DNA of 64,000 nt, taken from Alphaproteobacteria bacterium BRH_c36 (GTDB lineage Bacteria > Pseudomonadota > Alphaproteobacteria > Rhizobiales > Hyphomicrobiaceae). The notes beneath the pieces were generated by a model. The model was not told where the DNA came from. It saw only the letters and a program-made list of their open reading frames with translations, and searched no databases. The stretch covers positions 19,051 through 83,050 of the forward strand of contig LOEV01000075.1 in NCBI GenBank assembly GCA_001516065.1. The letters run 5' to 3'. How positions within the stretch are numbered: the first letter of the stretch is position 1; each line of letters begins with the position of its first letter. The position numbers and the translations under genes are program-made. Below, in pieces: positions 10,642 through 19,674 of this stretch.

Positions 10642-11331
10642 TCAGCACCAACTGGCTTCATTCGCGCCCGGCGAGCGGAGCAGCTCTTGTATGTTGGCTT
10701 CAATCAAATGAAACCCGACGTTCCCATAGAGCTTCTGGCGCCCCTCATTGAGGACGAAGCTCGGACTACCCTCAATCCGCATCTTTTCTGCGTCTTGATA
10801 ATCGGCGGCGAGAAAAGCAAATGCTGTGCCGGAGTGAACGTGCCTCTCAATTTCGGCTAGATCCAGGCCGAGAGGTTCTGCGATTTCACATTGAACATCC
10901 CATCTGGCGATATCTCGGCAGTCTCGAAAGAAGGCAACGCGGATCGCATGAAGCACTTGTGCGAACATGACAGCGGATGAGTGGCCAGTGCTTCCCGTAA
11001 CGTCGTTCAACGACTGCCCCACGGCCTTCATGAACAGATGTGCGCTAGATGACGTCGGCGGTCGCGTCTTTAACCAAAGTTCGGGATGCACATCAACAGA
11101 GGGAAATCGCTTTGCAACACCCTTCAGATGGGCATTAAAGCCGCTGTATCCACCGCGGTCTTTCCAACCGGTGGCTATCTTACGCTCAGTATCTCCGAAA
11201 ACGGAGCAGAAGCGGTGGTGGAGACGAACAGTGTCGCCATGCTTCTTCTGCACTGCATCGATGCGGGATTGCGATACATAGGCCCAAATGCACAGAACGT
11301 CGGAGAAGTAGGTGATTTCAACGGGTTTCAT
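10642..11331 (-). CDS. DsbA-family / FrnE-like thioredoxin-fold protein
   Basis: MKPVEITYFSDVLCIWAYVSQ... plus GSPSFVLNEGRQKLYGNVGF; active-site region is CIWA (single Cys). Confidence 0.75.
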   Translation of the reverse strand: MKPVEITYFSDVLCIWAYVSQSRIDAVQKKHGDTVRLHHRFCSVFGDTERKIATGWKDRGGYSGFNAHLKGVAKRFPSVDVHPELWLKTRPPTSSSAHLFMKAVGQSLNDVTGSTGHSSAVMFAQVLHAIRVAFFRDCRDIARWDVQCEIAEPLGLDLAEIERHVHSGTAFAFLAADYQDAEKMRIEGSPSFVLNEGRQKLYGNVGFHLIEANIQELLRSPGANEASWC

Positions 11332-11468
11332 TTCTTACTGCCATTGGGCGTTTCGGACTAACGATGTGGCTCGATTGATCCAACTGCCATCATCGCATGC
11401 GCACGTCAGTGCCCACAACGATTTTAGAGAAATCGCCAATCAGTGGGCCAGACAATGGGGGCGAAACA

Positions 11469-11856
11469 ATGCAAGGGGGAATGATGGGCAACCATTGCCG
11501 GATGATGGGCATGGCAATGAGCGCAGGGGATGGCCCCACTCATGCGGCGAGCCGCATTGCATTCCTCAAAGCAGAGCTTGGGATCACTGACAAACAGCAG
11601 CCAGGCTTTCGATTGCTATGCAGCAGCCTTGAAGAAGAACCTCGAAGGTATGCAGCAAATGCGATCCAGCATGATGTCGAGCATGCAGTCGGGCACGGTC
11701 AGGGAGCGCCTCGACGCCTTCGCAAAAGCGATGGAGAGCCGGCTTGCGGTTCTCAAGGAGGTCCAACCTGCTCTGGACAAGCTCTATTTAGAACCCAGCA
11801 ATGAGCAGAAGAAGAAGGCTGACAAAGTTCTTAGAGGCATGGGCTGCATGATGTAG
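11469..11856 (+). pseudogene. Spy/CpxP-like (LTXXQ-type) periplasmic protein, apparently frameshifted
   Basis: Frame 1 gives MQGGMMGNHCRMMGMAM...IAFLKAELGITDKQQ; a different frame continues AFDCYAAALKKNLEGMQQMRSSMMSSMQ...; switch near 11600. Confidence 0.6.
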
Positions 11857-12054
11857 TAGTGGCCGACCGGGAGAACGGGTCACCCGACCCTGCTCCTCGT
11901 CGCCAGCATAACTCTCGATGAATGGTGAATTGAACTTCCATTCACTGGGGGCCTTAGCATTTAACACAACGTCAGGCGTGAGGAATAAGAACGAGGAGTT
12001 AGCTCCACAAATGGTCCGGATGGCGAGCCCAACAGCTATGAAAGAGACGAAATC

Positions 12055-12348
12055 ATGACATCAAATTCGATTTCGGCACCTCACCGCGCCGTACCCCCGA
12101 ATTCAACACGCAAACCATCAGTGCTCCTCAGCATCGGTACTGTCGGCTGGAGTGTCAGCCTATTCTTCCTGATCACCTACTTGCTGTGCATTGCATCGGG
12201 CGTCTTACTGCCCGGCTGAAAATTCCATGAGCCGTGGCTGCAATTCTTCCCAGGCTTTGAATGGCTGACGGTGCCTGGTTTCCTCATCGGGTTTGTCGAG
12301 GCTTTCGCCTATGGCTGGTACGTCGCACTGATCTTCGTGCCGCTGTAG
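12055..12348 (+). pseudogene. DUF5676-like small membrane protein with one in-frame TGA at 12217-12219
   Basis: Frame reads MTSNSISAPHRA...LLSIGTVGWSVSLFFLITYLLCIASGVLLPG*KFHEPWLQFFPGFEWLTVPGFLIGFVEAFAYGWYVALIFVPL*; each half is under the ORF-track length cutoff. Confidence 0.7.
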
Positions 12349-12455
12349 AATTTATTTGTCGGTCGGCAGGCGCAAGATCGCGTGAAAAGCCGCTAAAGTG
12401 CAACTCAACGCAAGATGCATCGTGACAGCGCCAACAACATAAGGAGTTTTCGACC

Positions 12456-12944
12456 ATGGCGACGCCCTCGATCGAATTATCGCGCCGATCGGCAATCTTC
12501 CTCGCCGGTTTGGCGGGGCTGACCGGACTTGGCCCGATGGCGATTGCAAGGACGGCGCAAAGTACAAGGGTTGATGTGTTTCGTGACCCCAGTTGCGGTT
12601 GTTGCGGTCGCTGGATCGAACACCTGCGCCAGAACGGCTTCGAAGTGAATGTCATCGAGACGTCCGACTTGCAGAGCATCAAGAAATCTGCGGGTGTGCC
12701 TTCGAACTTGGCTTCTTGCCACACGGCGAAAGTTGGCGGCTATGTCATTGAGGGGCATGTCCCAGCAAACGCCATCCGAAGGCTGCTGGAGCAAGCGCCT
12801 GATGCCTTGGGGCTTGCCGTTCCAGGAATGCCAATCGGGTCGCCCGGCATGGAGGGCGGCGATCCGGTAGTCTACGACGTCATCTTGTTCGGCCAAGAGC
12901 CGCAAAAGACCTTTGGCACGTTCAAAGGTCAGGAACAGCAATAG
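12456..12944 (+). CDS. DUF411 metal-binding protein (copy 1)
   Basis: DPSCGCCGRWIEHL and LASCHTAKVGGYVIEGHVPA...GMPIGSPGME. Confidence 0.9.
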   Translation: MATPSIELSRRSAIFLAGLAGLTGLGPMAIARTAQSTRVDVFRDPSCGCCGRWIEHLRQNGFEVNVIETSDLQSIKKSAGVPSNLASCHTAKVGGYVIEGHVPANAIRRLLEQAPDALGLAVPGMPIGSPGMEGGDPVVYDVILFGQEPQKTFGTFKGQEQQ

Positions 12945-13153
12945 GCGCTCGCTTACGCCGCTGCAGATTGTGGTAATGGCGACCTCTTCGCTGCGCTGAA
13001 TTTGCAGTAGCGCAAAGGTGCTGTCGCCTTTGAAAACGCAACCCCACGTATCGTGTGGGGGTTCAGCCTGCAGTCCGATCCGGGACTGGTATTCCAATTG
13101 GACGACCCGATCGGGATGCAATCAACGTCACTCTCAAAATGCGGAGATACCCG

Positions 13154-13462
13154 ATGAAGTATTCCCTGGCCGTTTCAGGCTTCTTCATAGCCCTGATGTT
13201 CACGACGAAGGGTTTTGCCGCGGAAGCGCCGATCTGGCCGCTCGATGAAGTCTGTGCACACGAAAGCGACCGGACCGCGTGTTATGAATTTGAGTCAATC
13301 GCAAAGCGTCAGGTTTTAGGACCTTGGCATACCCTTCCCGACAGTCCCAGAGAAAGTTGCGTAGCTGAAGTCAAATCCTTCGGACAGCCGAGCTATAGAC
13401 TGTTGGAACTGTGCCTCAATAGAAAGCTCTTTGAGCAGTGGCAGTCTGCCCGCCAGAAGTAG
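13154..13462 (+). CDS. secreted hypothetical protein
   Basis: Signal peptide MKYSLAVSGFFIALMFTTKGFAAEA; start refined. Confidence 0.55.
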   Translation: MKYSLAVSGFFIALMFTTKGFAAEAPIWPLDEVCAHESDRTACYEFESIAKRQVLGPWHTLPDSPRESCVAEVKSFGQPSYRLLELCLNRKLFEQWQSARQK

Positions 13463-13610
13463 AGCGCAGCTACATGTACTGGCACGCCGATTTAGCGCCG
13501 GAGAAACTGTCTTTCTGCAGACTCATCAATTCGGAATCATGGAACTCGGTCAAGAAGTTCGCGTAGGTGCGATGCGGGCACACAAGGCAGTTTGGGGAGG
13601 TGAAGAAGAT

Positions 13611-14036
13611 ATGCAAGTTCGCCAGTTGGCTCATTCGAGATTGATAACAGTTGCGGCTTTCACAGTCTTGTGGCTGGGAGCAGCAGCTCCAATCGCACTT
13701 TGCACCGAGGAAACGAAACCGCCTTCAGCGGAGAAGGGCTATGAACTCGCGACAAAGTTTTGCAAGACTTGCCACATTATCGATGACAAACCCGGCCGTG
13801 TTGCCCCCGACGGACCGCCGCCGTTCTCCGCAATCGCAAACAAGGCAGGACAGACTGCCGAGCGCATCAAGGGGACTTTGATCCAGCCGCACCCGCCCAT
13901 GCCCGACATGCATCTCTCTAGCGAGGAGATCTTAAACATCATCGCCTATCTGGAAACGCTCAGAACGGACGAAACGATTCCACCTTTCCTGCCACCGCCC
14001 GGCGAAGCAAAGCCAAAATACCCCTCGCCCACTTGA
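13611..14036 (+). CDS. class I c-type cytochrome (copy 1)
   Basis: Signal-like N-terminus and CKTCH haem motif with distal PPMPDMHLSSEEILNIIAYL. Confidence 0.85.
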   Translation: MQVRQLAHSRLITVAAFTVLWLGAAAPIALCTEETKPPSAEKGYELATKFCKTCHIIDDKPGRVAPDGPPPFSAIANKAGQTAERIKGTLIQPHPPMPDMHLSSEEILNIIAYLETLRTDETIPPFLPPPGEAKPKYPSPT

Positions 14037-14440
14037 GGCAGACGTGTTGGCGCTGAACTGACATTCGCAACGACTGTTTCCAGCATTTTCGTTACGTCAC
14101 CCGCAACCGATTTCAGTAAGCACGCCGATCCCCTGGTCGGCCAAGGCTTCGCGAGTACGTGCCGACGGCATTGCTCTGAGGGACCGCCGTGATCATTGAT
14201 CTTGAACGCCCGGATACGTGGCCGGAGCCGCTTGCCAGTTACCTTGCCACACACCTCGACGCGCTGCTTGGCTGGGAGCGAGGCGACCGACCGGATGGTC
14301 CGTATATATCGGCGGCGCGATACGACCAGATCGTCTACGGCCTCCGCGCGGTTCTGCAGGCTTACTCGATTGTCGGCCTGCACTGCACGAAGCTATACAA
14401 GCCACACTGGCTCGATCAAGCGTGCCCTACGGTAGTACAG

Positions 14441-14470
14441 AAAAAAAGCCGGCGGGTGATCGCCGGCTTT
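14441..14470 (-). terminator. intrinsic terminator for the minus-strand operon 14482-15476
   Basis: GCCGGCG-GGTGAT-CGCCGGC hairpin followed on the minus strand by T7. Confidence 0.7.
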
Positions 14471-14481
14471 GCTTGTCGCCC

Positions 14482-14736
14482 TTACCGTCCCTGCAAGAAT
14501 TTTTGAAACATGGCTTCGACCGCACTGCGTTCACGCACGCGGGCGATTTCTTCGCCGTCGACGTACAAGATCCAGTCGGTCTCGTGGGGCTCGTAGCCTT
14601 CGAGTTTGTACTGGCCCGTCCATTGTGACGCTGGCGGCATTACGTTTATGGTGAAGTGTTGCTCACCATGCCAGGCCTGGCCGTAGATGAAACCATAGCC
14701 ATCCGGCAACGGCTTCAGACCAATGTTTGTTTCCAT
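14482..14736 (-). CDS. hypothetical protein
   Basis: ORF in minus-strand cluster ending at the terminator. Confidence 0.5.
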   Translation of the reverse strand: METNIGLKPLPDGYGFIYGQAWHGEQHFTINVMPPASQWTGQYKLEGYEPHETDWILYVDGEEIARVRERSAVEAMFQKFLQGR

Positions 14737-14744
14737 CTCGGCGA

Positions 14745-15074
14745 TCAGTACTCCTCAGCTAACATGACCGTGAGAACGCGCGTTGTCTGTACTGGATCGC
14801 TGGGATCTTCAGATCCAAACTCGAGGTTGTTGTCGTAGTAATCGAGCTTGAAAAAGAACTTTTGGCCGTCGTGTTCGAAACTGCCGAAGTCGTGCTCACC
14901 CCAAGGGTCGTTGTCGTCGGTGAAGTCACTAAACTCTTTCACCTTCTCGAGCGCCCGCACCATCATATCGGTTGGCAACGAATTGACGCCGATCGTGGTC
15001 ACCACTCTACCGCCGGTGAACGTCCGCCGGAACTGATCGTTGAGCTCGCGAATGCGGCTGGTTTTCTCTGACAT
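14745..15074 (-). CDS. DUF3768 family protein
   Basis: IRELNDQFRRTF...GGRVVTTIGV...NDPWGEHDFGSFE...FFKLDYYD. Confidence 0.82.
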   Translation of the reverse strand: MSEKTSRIRELNDQFRRTFTGGRVVTTIGVNSLPTDMMVRALEKVKEFSDFTDDNDPWGEHDFGSFEHDGQKFFFKLDYYDNNLEFGSEDPSDPVQTTRVLTVMLAEEY

Positions 15075-15194
15075 GGAAACCTCCAGCTCGCTGGTCGACC
15101 CAAGCAGGATTGCCGGGATCGATGACGGATTGGAGGTTCATTGGCTGCGTGGAATAATGGCCGGCATCTTCATGCCGGCCAGTCATCAAGGTGC

Positions 15195-15476
15195 TTACAC
15201 GCCTTCTTTGATCAAGAAGCCTTGAGCGTTTTGCAAAAGCGCTATGGCATCACCCAGGTCGCCTTCGCGGAGCTGATGGGTCTTCTGCCACTTATCGTTC
15301 TTGTCCTTGAAATTCCGCTCGATTGAAATCGTGTGGAAGACGCGGGTGTCACCCTCTTTTGTCTGGTGCTCATTGGCCCAGATCGCCAGTTGCAACGGGC
15401 CTAAGCTGGCCTTGTGGACCGGGGGAACCTTTTCGGGTTCCATTTCCGGTGTGGCTTTGCGAGGCATCGTCCTCAT
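15195..15476 (-). CDS. hypothetical protein
   Basis: Same minus-strand cluster; coherent hydrophilic protein. Confidence 0.5.
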   Translation of the reverse strand: MRTMPRKATPEMEPEKVPPVHKASLGPLQLAIWANEHQTKEGDTRVFHTISIERNFKDKNDKWQKTHQLREGDLGDAIALLQNAQGFLIKEGV

Positions 15477-16073
15477 CCTTTTCTGCTTGCTTTGGGGAAG
15501 GAACTACAACACCTCGAAGTATACATTTATTGCGTCGTTTCAGTAGTTTACATGCCGCGTTTGTGTTGTGTGGTTTGGGCGGCTCCGACCGGCGAGGCCG
15601 GATCGGGCACGCTTCTATCGCGTGGCGAAGCCCGCCACGCGACCGAGCCCCGCTTACCCGGAAGCCGCGGGTCTCGGCCCATTCGGGTGACGATCGTTGC
15701 CGCAGAAGCGCAATGGTCCGCTATCGGTGTCCTGCAGACAGTGCAAGTTTCATTGTCGTCGTGATGGGTGAGGAAGAGATATGCCTCGCCGATCGTGGGA
15801 GAAGAAGCTGAAGTGGGCCAAAACCATGAATTCGGAGCCAAATGGGCTCGAGAACGCTAAGGGGGAACGGCTCGTCACCTCGGCCAACCGCCCGGACGGC
15901 GCGATCGACTCTGCACAAATCCGGCAGCAAGTTCGCGATGTGTTCGAAATTTAGAGTCGACCGGTCCAAGGCTCGCAGTCGATTCGCGCGAAATATTAGT
16001 GAACGCCCGCTTTTGCGTTTGGACCGTGCTCGAAGCGCCTCTCGAACGGGGCCGGCCAGGTGCGCAGTTCTGT

Positions 16074-16757
16074 CTATACAGTAAATGGTGCTTTTAGCAG
16101 TGTTGGATTTAGCTTCAAATATTCCTCGGCGTGCTTGCGCATCAGCTCCAACTGGTGCGAGTCCTTTCTGATCCAGATGTTTGGAGATCCCATAATCTTG
16201 TTGTCATCGGCAAAGAAATTGCAAAAACCCTCTGCCCAGTCTCCATTTCGCAAAAGCATCAGTTGAAATACGCCGAAGCCTCTAGGGAGAGCATGCCCTT
16301 CGATATAGTATTCTCCGAAAATGACGTTTTGTACGACATGCCCTTTCATTATGAACGATCCGGGCCCTTGGTACCCTTCCGGATGGGTCGTAACATGAGG
16401 CTCATACACTCCCGTGAGGTTAGGTCCATTCTGCTCGACGTATAGGCGCTCTGCAACTGTGTAAATACCTGTGCCGACATCGTCTTCTAAGTAGTAGGCA
16501 ATCCATTCACCGTTCAAATCGTAAGCACTTCTCCAGGTAGAATCTTGTGAGCTTGTTATAATATATCTATGCGCTGGAAACCCCAGAACAGCCGCTATAT
16601 CACTTGCTGTTTTATTTGAAGCATTTCCATCTTCCGCTCTTCTCAAAGTAGAGAGAGAAATTGTATGCCCTAGTTTTGCTTCGAATTCCGCAAGTAGCGC
16701 TTCTCTTGATAAGCGCCTCTGCTCTCGGTCGTCTCTGAGACGTTTGCCGTTGATCAT
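16074..16757 (-). CDS. XRE-type HTH protein with beta-rich C-terminal domain
   Basis: N-terminal GKRLRDDREQRRLSREALLAEFEAKLGHTISLSTLRRAEDG (HTH); long C-terminal region; start refined from ORF 16074..16805. Confidence 0.6.
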   Translation of the reverse strand: MINGKRLRDDREQRRLSREALLAEFEAKLGHTISLSTLRRAEDGNASNKTASDIAAVLGFPAHRYIITSSQDSTWRSAYDLNGEWIAYYLEDDVGTGIYTVAERLYVEQNGPNLTGVYEPHVTTHPEGYQGPGSFIMKGHVVQNVIFGEYYIEGHALPRGFGVFQLMLLRNGDWAEGFCNFFADDNKIMGSPNIWIRKDSHQLELMRKHAEEYLKLNPTLLKAPFTV

Positions 16758-17134
16758 TTTGGGAAGCCTCACCAGGCCAGCAAACAACTGAACACTTTTG
16801 AGCACTTATGCTATCTCGTCGAACAAGACAAGCTTGCTCTCGATAATGCAGACATTGCTGCAGGGCGCTCGCAAGATCGCAAACTAATGGCGCACATCCT
16901 TGGGTATGCCCGTCCGGACGCGCATTCAGCCCATGCACCGAGTGGCGCATCGGCTGTTAGTTGATCCTCGGCGGCACTCTGAGTGCCGGCAAAGACCGGC
17001 GAAATATGACGACTTCCTCAGCGAATACGAACGGCAGCCGATCCCACCGACGGCGACGCCGGTGTCACCACCGTTGTCCTCTTCGACTCCCACGTCGACC
17101 CGCCAACCTCAGCGTAAACAAAAGGAGTAAGACT

Positions 17135-17398
17135 ATGTCTGACCAAGCCTTCAAATCGATCAGCATCAAATTCATCGGCAGCCCGCGCTCCGCCGAGACA
17201 GTCAGCATCATGCCGGGTTCCACCGTGCGGGAAATCCTGCAGGCCGTCGGCCTCGATGCCACCGGCTTCCAGCTCGTCGACCCGCATAAGCCCGAAGCAA
17301 TCTTTAATCCCACAGATGTGCTCTACGCGCGTGTCAATGACGGCGATCTCCTCGCCGCCACAGCCCTCGTCGACGCCGGACTCGAGGCCGCCGCATGA
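17135..17398 (+). CDS. ubiquitin-like beta-grasp protein
   Basis: SISIKFIGSPRSAETVSIMPGSTVREILQAVGL...LYARVNDGDLL beta-grasp pattern; AAAGGAG RBS; stop overlaps next start (ATGA). Confidence 0.7.
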   Translation: MSDQAFKSISIKFIGSPRSAETVSIMPGSTVREILQAVGLDATGFQLVDPHKPEAIFNPTDVLYARVNDGDLLAATALVDAGLEAAA

Positions 17399-17802
17399 GC
17401 ACGACTTCTTTCCGCGATTGGTGGCGCGCAGCCACAACCCCCAAGCAAGCGAGTGTGGTCCGCCACACTCCCTCCTTGACCGGTCGCCGCATCGTACGTC
17501 CCGACACCACGCCGCTCTTGCAGCAGCGCGGTTGGAGCAAACGCGGCAACACCTGGCACGGACATTACGCGACCCCTTACGGCACTTACCCCGGCCGCAT
17601 CGAAAAGCGCGGGCAAACGCTCCGCCCGTACATCAAGAACCCGCCATTCGAAATCCAAAACCACCCGAAATGGGCTTGCTTCCATCGCGAGCGCGGCGGG
17701 TGGTGGTGGGTGCACCTGCACACCAATCCGCGCGACGGCGACTACAACGCCGTCCTTGCCTACATCGAACGCGTCCTGATCGAAGCGCTCACCCATCAGT
17801 AG
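17395..17802 (+). CDS. candidate E2/UBC-like conjugating protein
   Basis: WHGHYATPYGTYPGRI...PPFEIQNHPKWACFHRERGGWWWVHLHTNP...VLAYIERVLIEAL resembles UBC topology with Cys after the HP motif; position between Ubl and JAB/E1. Confidence 0.55.
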   Translation: MSTTSFRDWWRAATTPKQASVVRHTPSLTGRRIVRPDTTPLLQQRGWSKRGNTWHGHYATPYGTYPGRIEKRGQTLRPYIKNPPFEIQNHPKWACFHRERGGWWWVHLHTNPRDGDYNAVLAYIERVLIEALTHQ

Positions 17803-17812
17803 GAGTACTACC

Positions 17813-18088
17813 ATGCCGATTGACGCTCACCCCACTAACGACATTCCAACGACACACGACGACGAACTCGACGCGATCCGCGAAAGAGTACTCGACATCA
17901 TCGACCAGGCCGGCTGCTTTTTGTGCGATGCAGGTTTGGATCATATCCACGACTTCATCCAAGCCGCTCAGCTTGCCATCGAACAGCGCCAGGACGAGCT
18001 TCGTATGCTCATCATCGCTCTCGAGGACCTGGCCCAATCCGCTTGTCTCATCGATGGAGAGTATGATGAAACTGAACCCCTTTCGTAG
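17813..18088 (+). CDS. small predominantly helical protein of the Ubl operon
   Basis: Overlaps the JAB start; helix-rich composition. Confidence 0.6.
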   Translation: MPIDAHPTNDIPTTHDDELDAIRERVLDIIDQAGCFLCDAGLDHIHDFIQAAQLAIEQRQDELRMLIIALEDLAQSACLIDGEYDETEPLS

Positions 18089-18860
18089 GCCGCTTTCTGG
18101 GGATCGCGCCGCCGTGCGCGATGTCCAGATCGCCTTGCAGCAACTGCAGACCAAATCAAAGACCCGCGTTGCCGCCCTCAACAACGCGATCAGCACTCCA
18201 AGAGCGCAATTGACGCGCGAGATTGCCGACGCCTTCGCGTACATGCACACGGCCGGCCAGGCGATCGAGCGCCTGCAGCAGACCCTCGCCGACGCGCCCG
18301 TCACCGATACCGGGATCGCCAAGAACAACGCGTACCTGCTCAGCAGCGTCTTCGTCCTCGAGCTCTTCCAATATCTGACCACTGACCCGCACGGGCACGA
18401 GCGCATGGTCTATATCACCGGCCCCGTCGCACCCGACGGCACCGCTGTCCTCTCGACCATGCATAAAATCGAGACCGCCAAACAATCGGCCGGTTATGTC
18501 CAGGCCGATCCGAGCGCCTCGGCCGCGTTCCTCGAGGATCTCACAACCAATAAGCAGCATCAGTTGTGGGCGATGTTCCACAACCATCCCATGACCGGTC
18601 GTCAGGGCACGCGCCCGTCAGCGACCGACCTCGCGCATCAAGACCGGCTCGTGAAGATCGGCATGGCGCACACTCTGGGCGGCATTTTCAGTCTCGACGG
18701 CTGGGTTCGCATCTTCAGCACGGCCCGCGATTTCGACCTCAGCCTCTACGGAGCCAGCGTCGAGCTCATCGAAGACCGCCCGCGCGAAAAGACCATTCGC
18801 ATCGATCAGAAGGAAATCAGCCATGTCGCTCCTCAATCCGCTGTCCTGGCGGCTGAGTAA
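18063..18860 (+). CDS. JAB/MPN (JAMM) metallopeptidase-like protein
   Basis: JAMM motif HNHPMTGRQGTRPSATD; start refined inside ORF 17256..18860. Confidence 0.82.
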   Translation: MMKLNPFRRPLSGDRAAVRDVQIALQQLQTKSKTRVAALNNAISTPRAQLTREIADAFAYMHTAGQAIERLQQTLADAPVTDTGIAKNNAYLLSSVFVLELFQYLTTDPHGHERMVYITGPVAPDGTAVLSTMHKIETAKQSAGYVQADPSASAAFLEDLTTNKQHQLWAMFHNHPMTGRQGTRPSATDLAHQDRLVKIGMAHTLGGIFSLDGWVRIFSTARDFDLSLYGASVELIEDRPREKTIRIDQKEISHVAPQSAVLAAE

Positions 18861-19656
18861 GACGTATCGGGCGTGGCCGCCGGCCAAGAAACTGCGCCAG
18901 CAGATTAACGATCGCCAGGCGAAGGTGGAAGGTTATGCTCTTGATGCCTTCCGGCGTGCTTCGATCTGCGCCATCGGCGCCGGCGGCGTCGGCATCCCGA
19001 TTCTGCAGGGCCTTTCGATGAAGGGCGTTCGCCACGTCGACATCTACGACGATGATCGGGTGGAACTGAGCAACCTTTCCCGTCTGCCACAGTTCAGCAT
19101 CGCCGACGTCGGAAAATACAAAGCCCACGTGGCTGCTCGGCGTCTCACCGCGGGAGCACTCTTTCCCCTGACAGTCACGGCGCATCCGTTCCGGTTTGAG
19201 GAGCGCCTCTCGATCGATCGGCCGCCCAAGCGTCGCTCCGATCTCATCATCTGCGGCGTCGACAACAACCCGACCCGACGGGATGTCAGCGCGTTTGCCA
19301 TTGCGCATCGGATCCCCGTCATCTTCGCCGCCGTGGGACGTGACGCCAACGCCGCCAGCGTGTTCGTGCAAGAACCCGATCATGCCTGCTGGGGGTGTGC
19401 CTACCCCCAGATGCTCAACGATCAAAGCTACCCCTGTGGCCTGCCCGGCAGCATCGATGTCCTCAACGTCGCAGCCGGTCTCGCCATCCATGCGGCCGAC
19501 AGCCTGATCGCCAGCCGCCCGCGTGAGTGGAACCGCCGCGACATCTACCTCGACGGCGGTCTTTCCGATCGCACCTTACGCATCGAGCGTCGTCCTTATT
19601 GCCCGCTGTGCGCGGAAGCGGCAGCGGTCGTCACTTCCCTTCCCCAAGCCGCCTAG
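18823..19656 (+). CDS. ThiF/E1-like activating enzyme
   Basis: GAGGVGIPILQ, DDDRVELSNLSRLPQF, two CxxC pairs (CWGC, CPLC), candidate catalytic Cys in SYPCGLPGSIDVLN. Confidence 0.88.
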   Translation: MSLLNPLSWRLSKTYRAWPPAKKLRQQINDRQAKVEGYALDAFRRASICAIGAGGVGIPILQGLSMKGVRHVDIYDDDRVELSNLSRLPQFSIADVGKYKAHVAARRLTAGALFPLTVTAHPFRFEERLSIDRPPKRRSDLIICGVDNNPTRRDVSAFAIAHRIPVIFAAVGRDANAASVFVQEPDHACWGCAYPQMLNDQSYPCGLPGSIDVLNVAAGLAIHAADSLIASRPREWNRRDIYLDGGLSDRTLRIERRPYCPLCAEAAAVVTSLPQAA

Positions 19657-19674
19657 CCAGCAAGGAGCCTTCCA

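Noticed and set aside
12217-12219. TGA as selenocysteine codon
   Set aside because: Context implies Trp replacement and no SECIS-like element or Sec partner gene was recognised.
13040-13065. AACCCCAC...GTGTGGGGGTT hairpin
   Set aside because: Weak, imperfect stem without a T-tract; not enough to call a terminator or RNA.
17256-18062. N-terminal extension of the 534-aa ORF
   Set aside because: Runs out of frame over the Ubl, E2-like and helical genes; the JAB protein starts at 18063.
17135-19656. Calling this a type II CBASS (Cap2/Cap3)
   Set aside because: No CD-NTase is adjacent to it; the only CD-NTase is about 40 kb away in a separate operon with its own effector.
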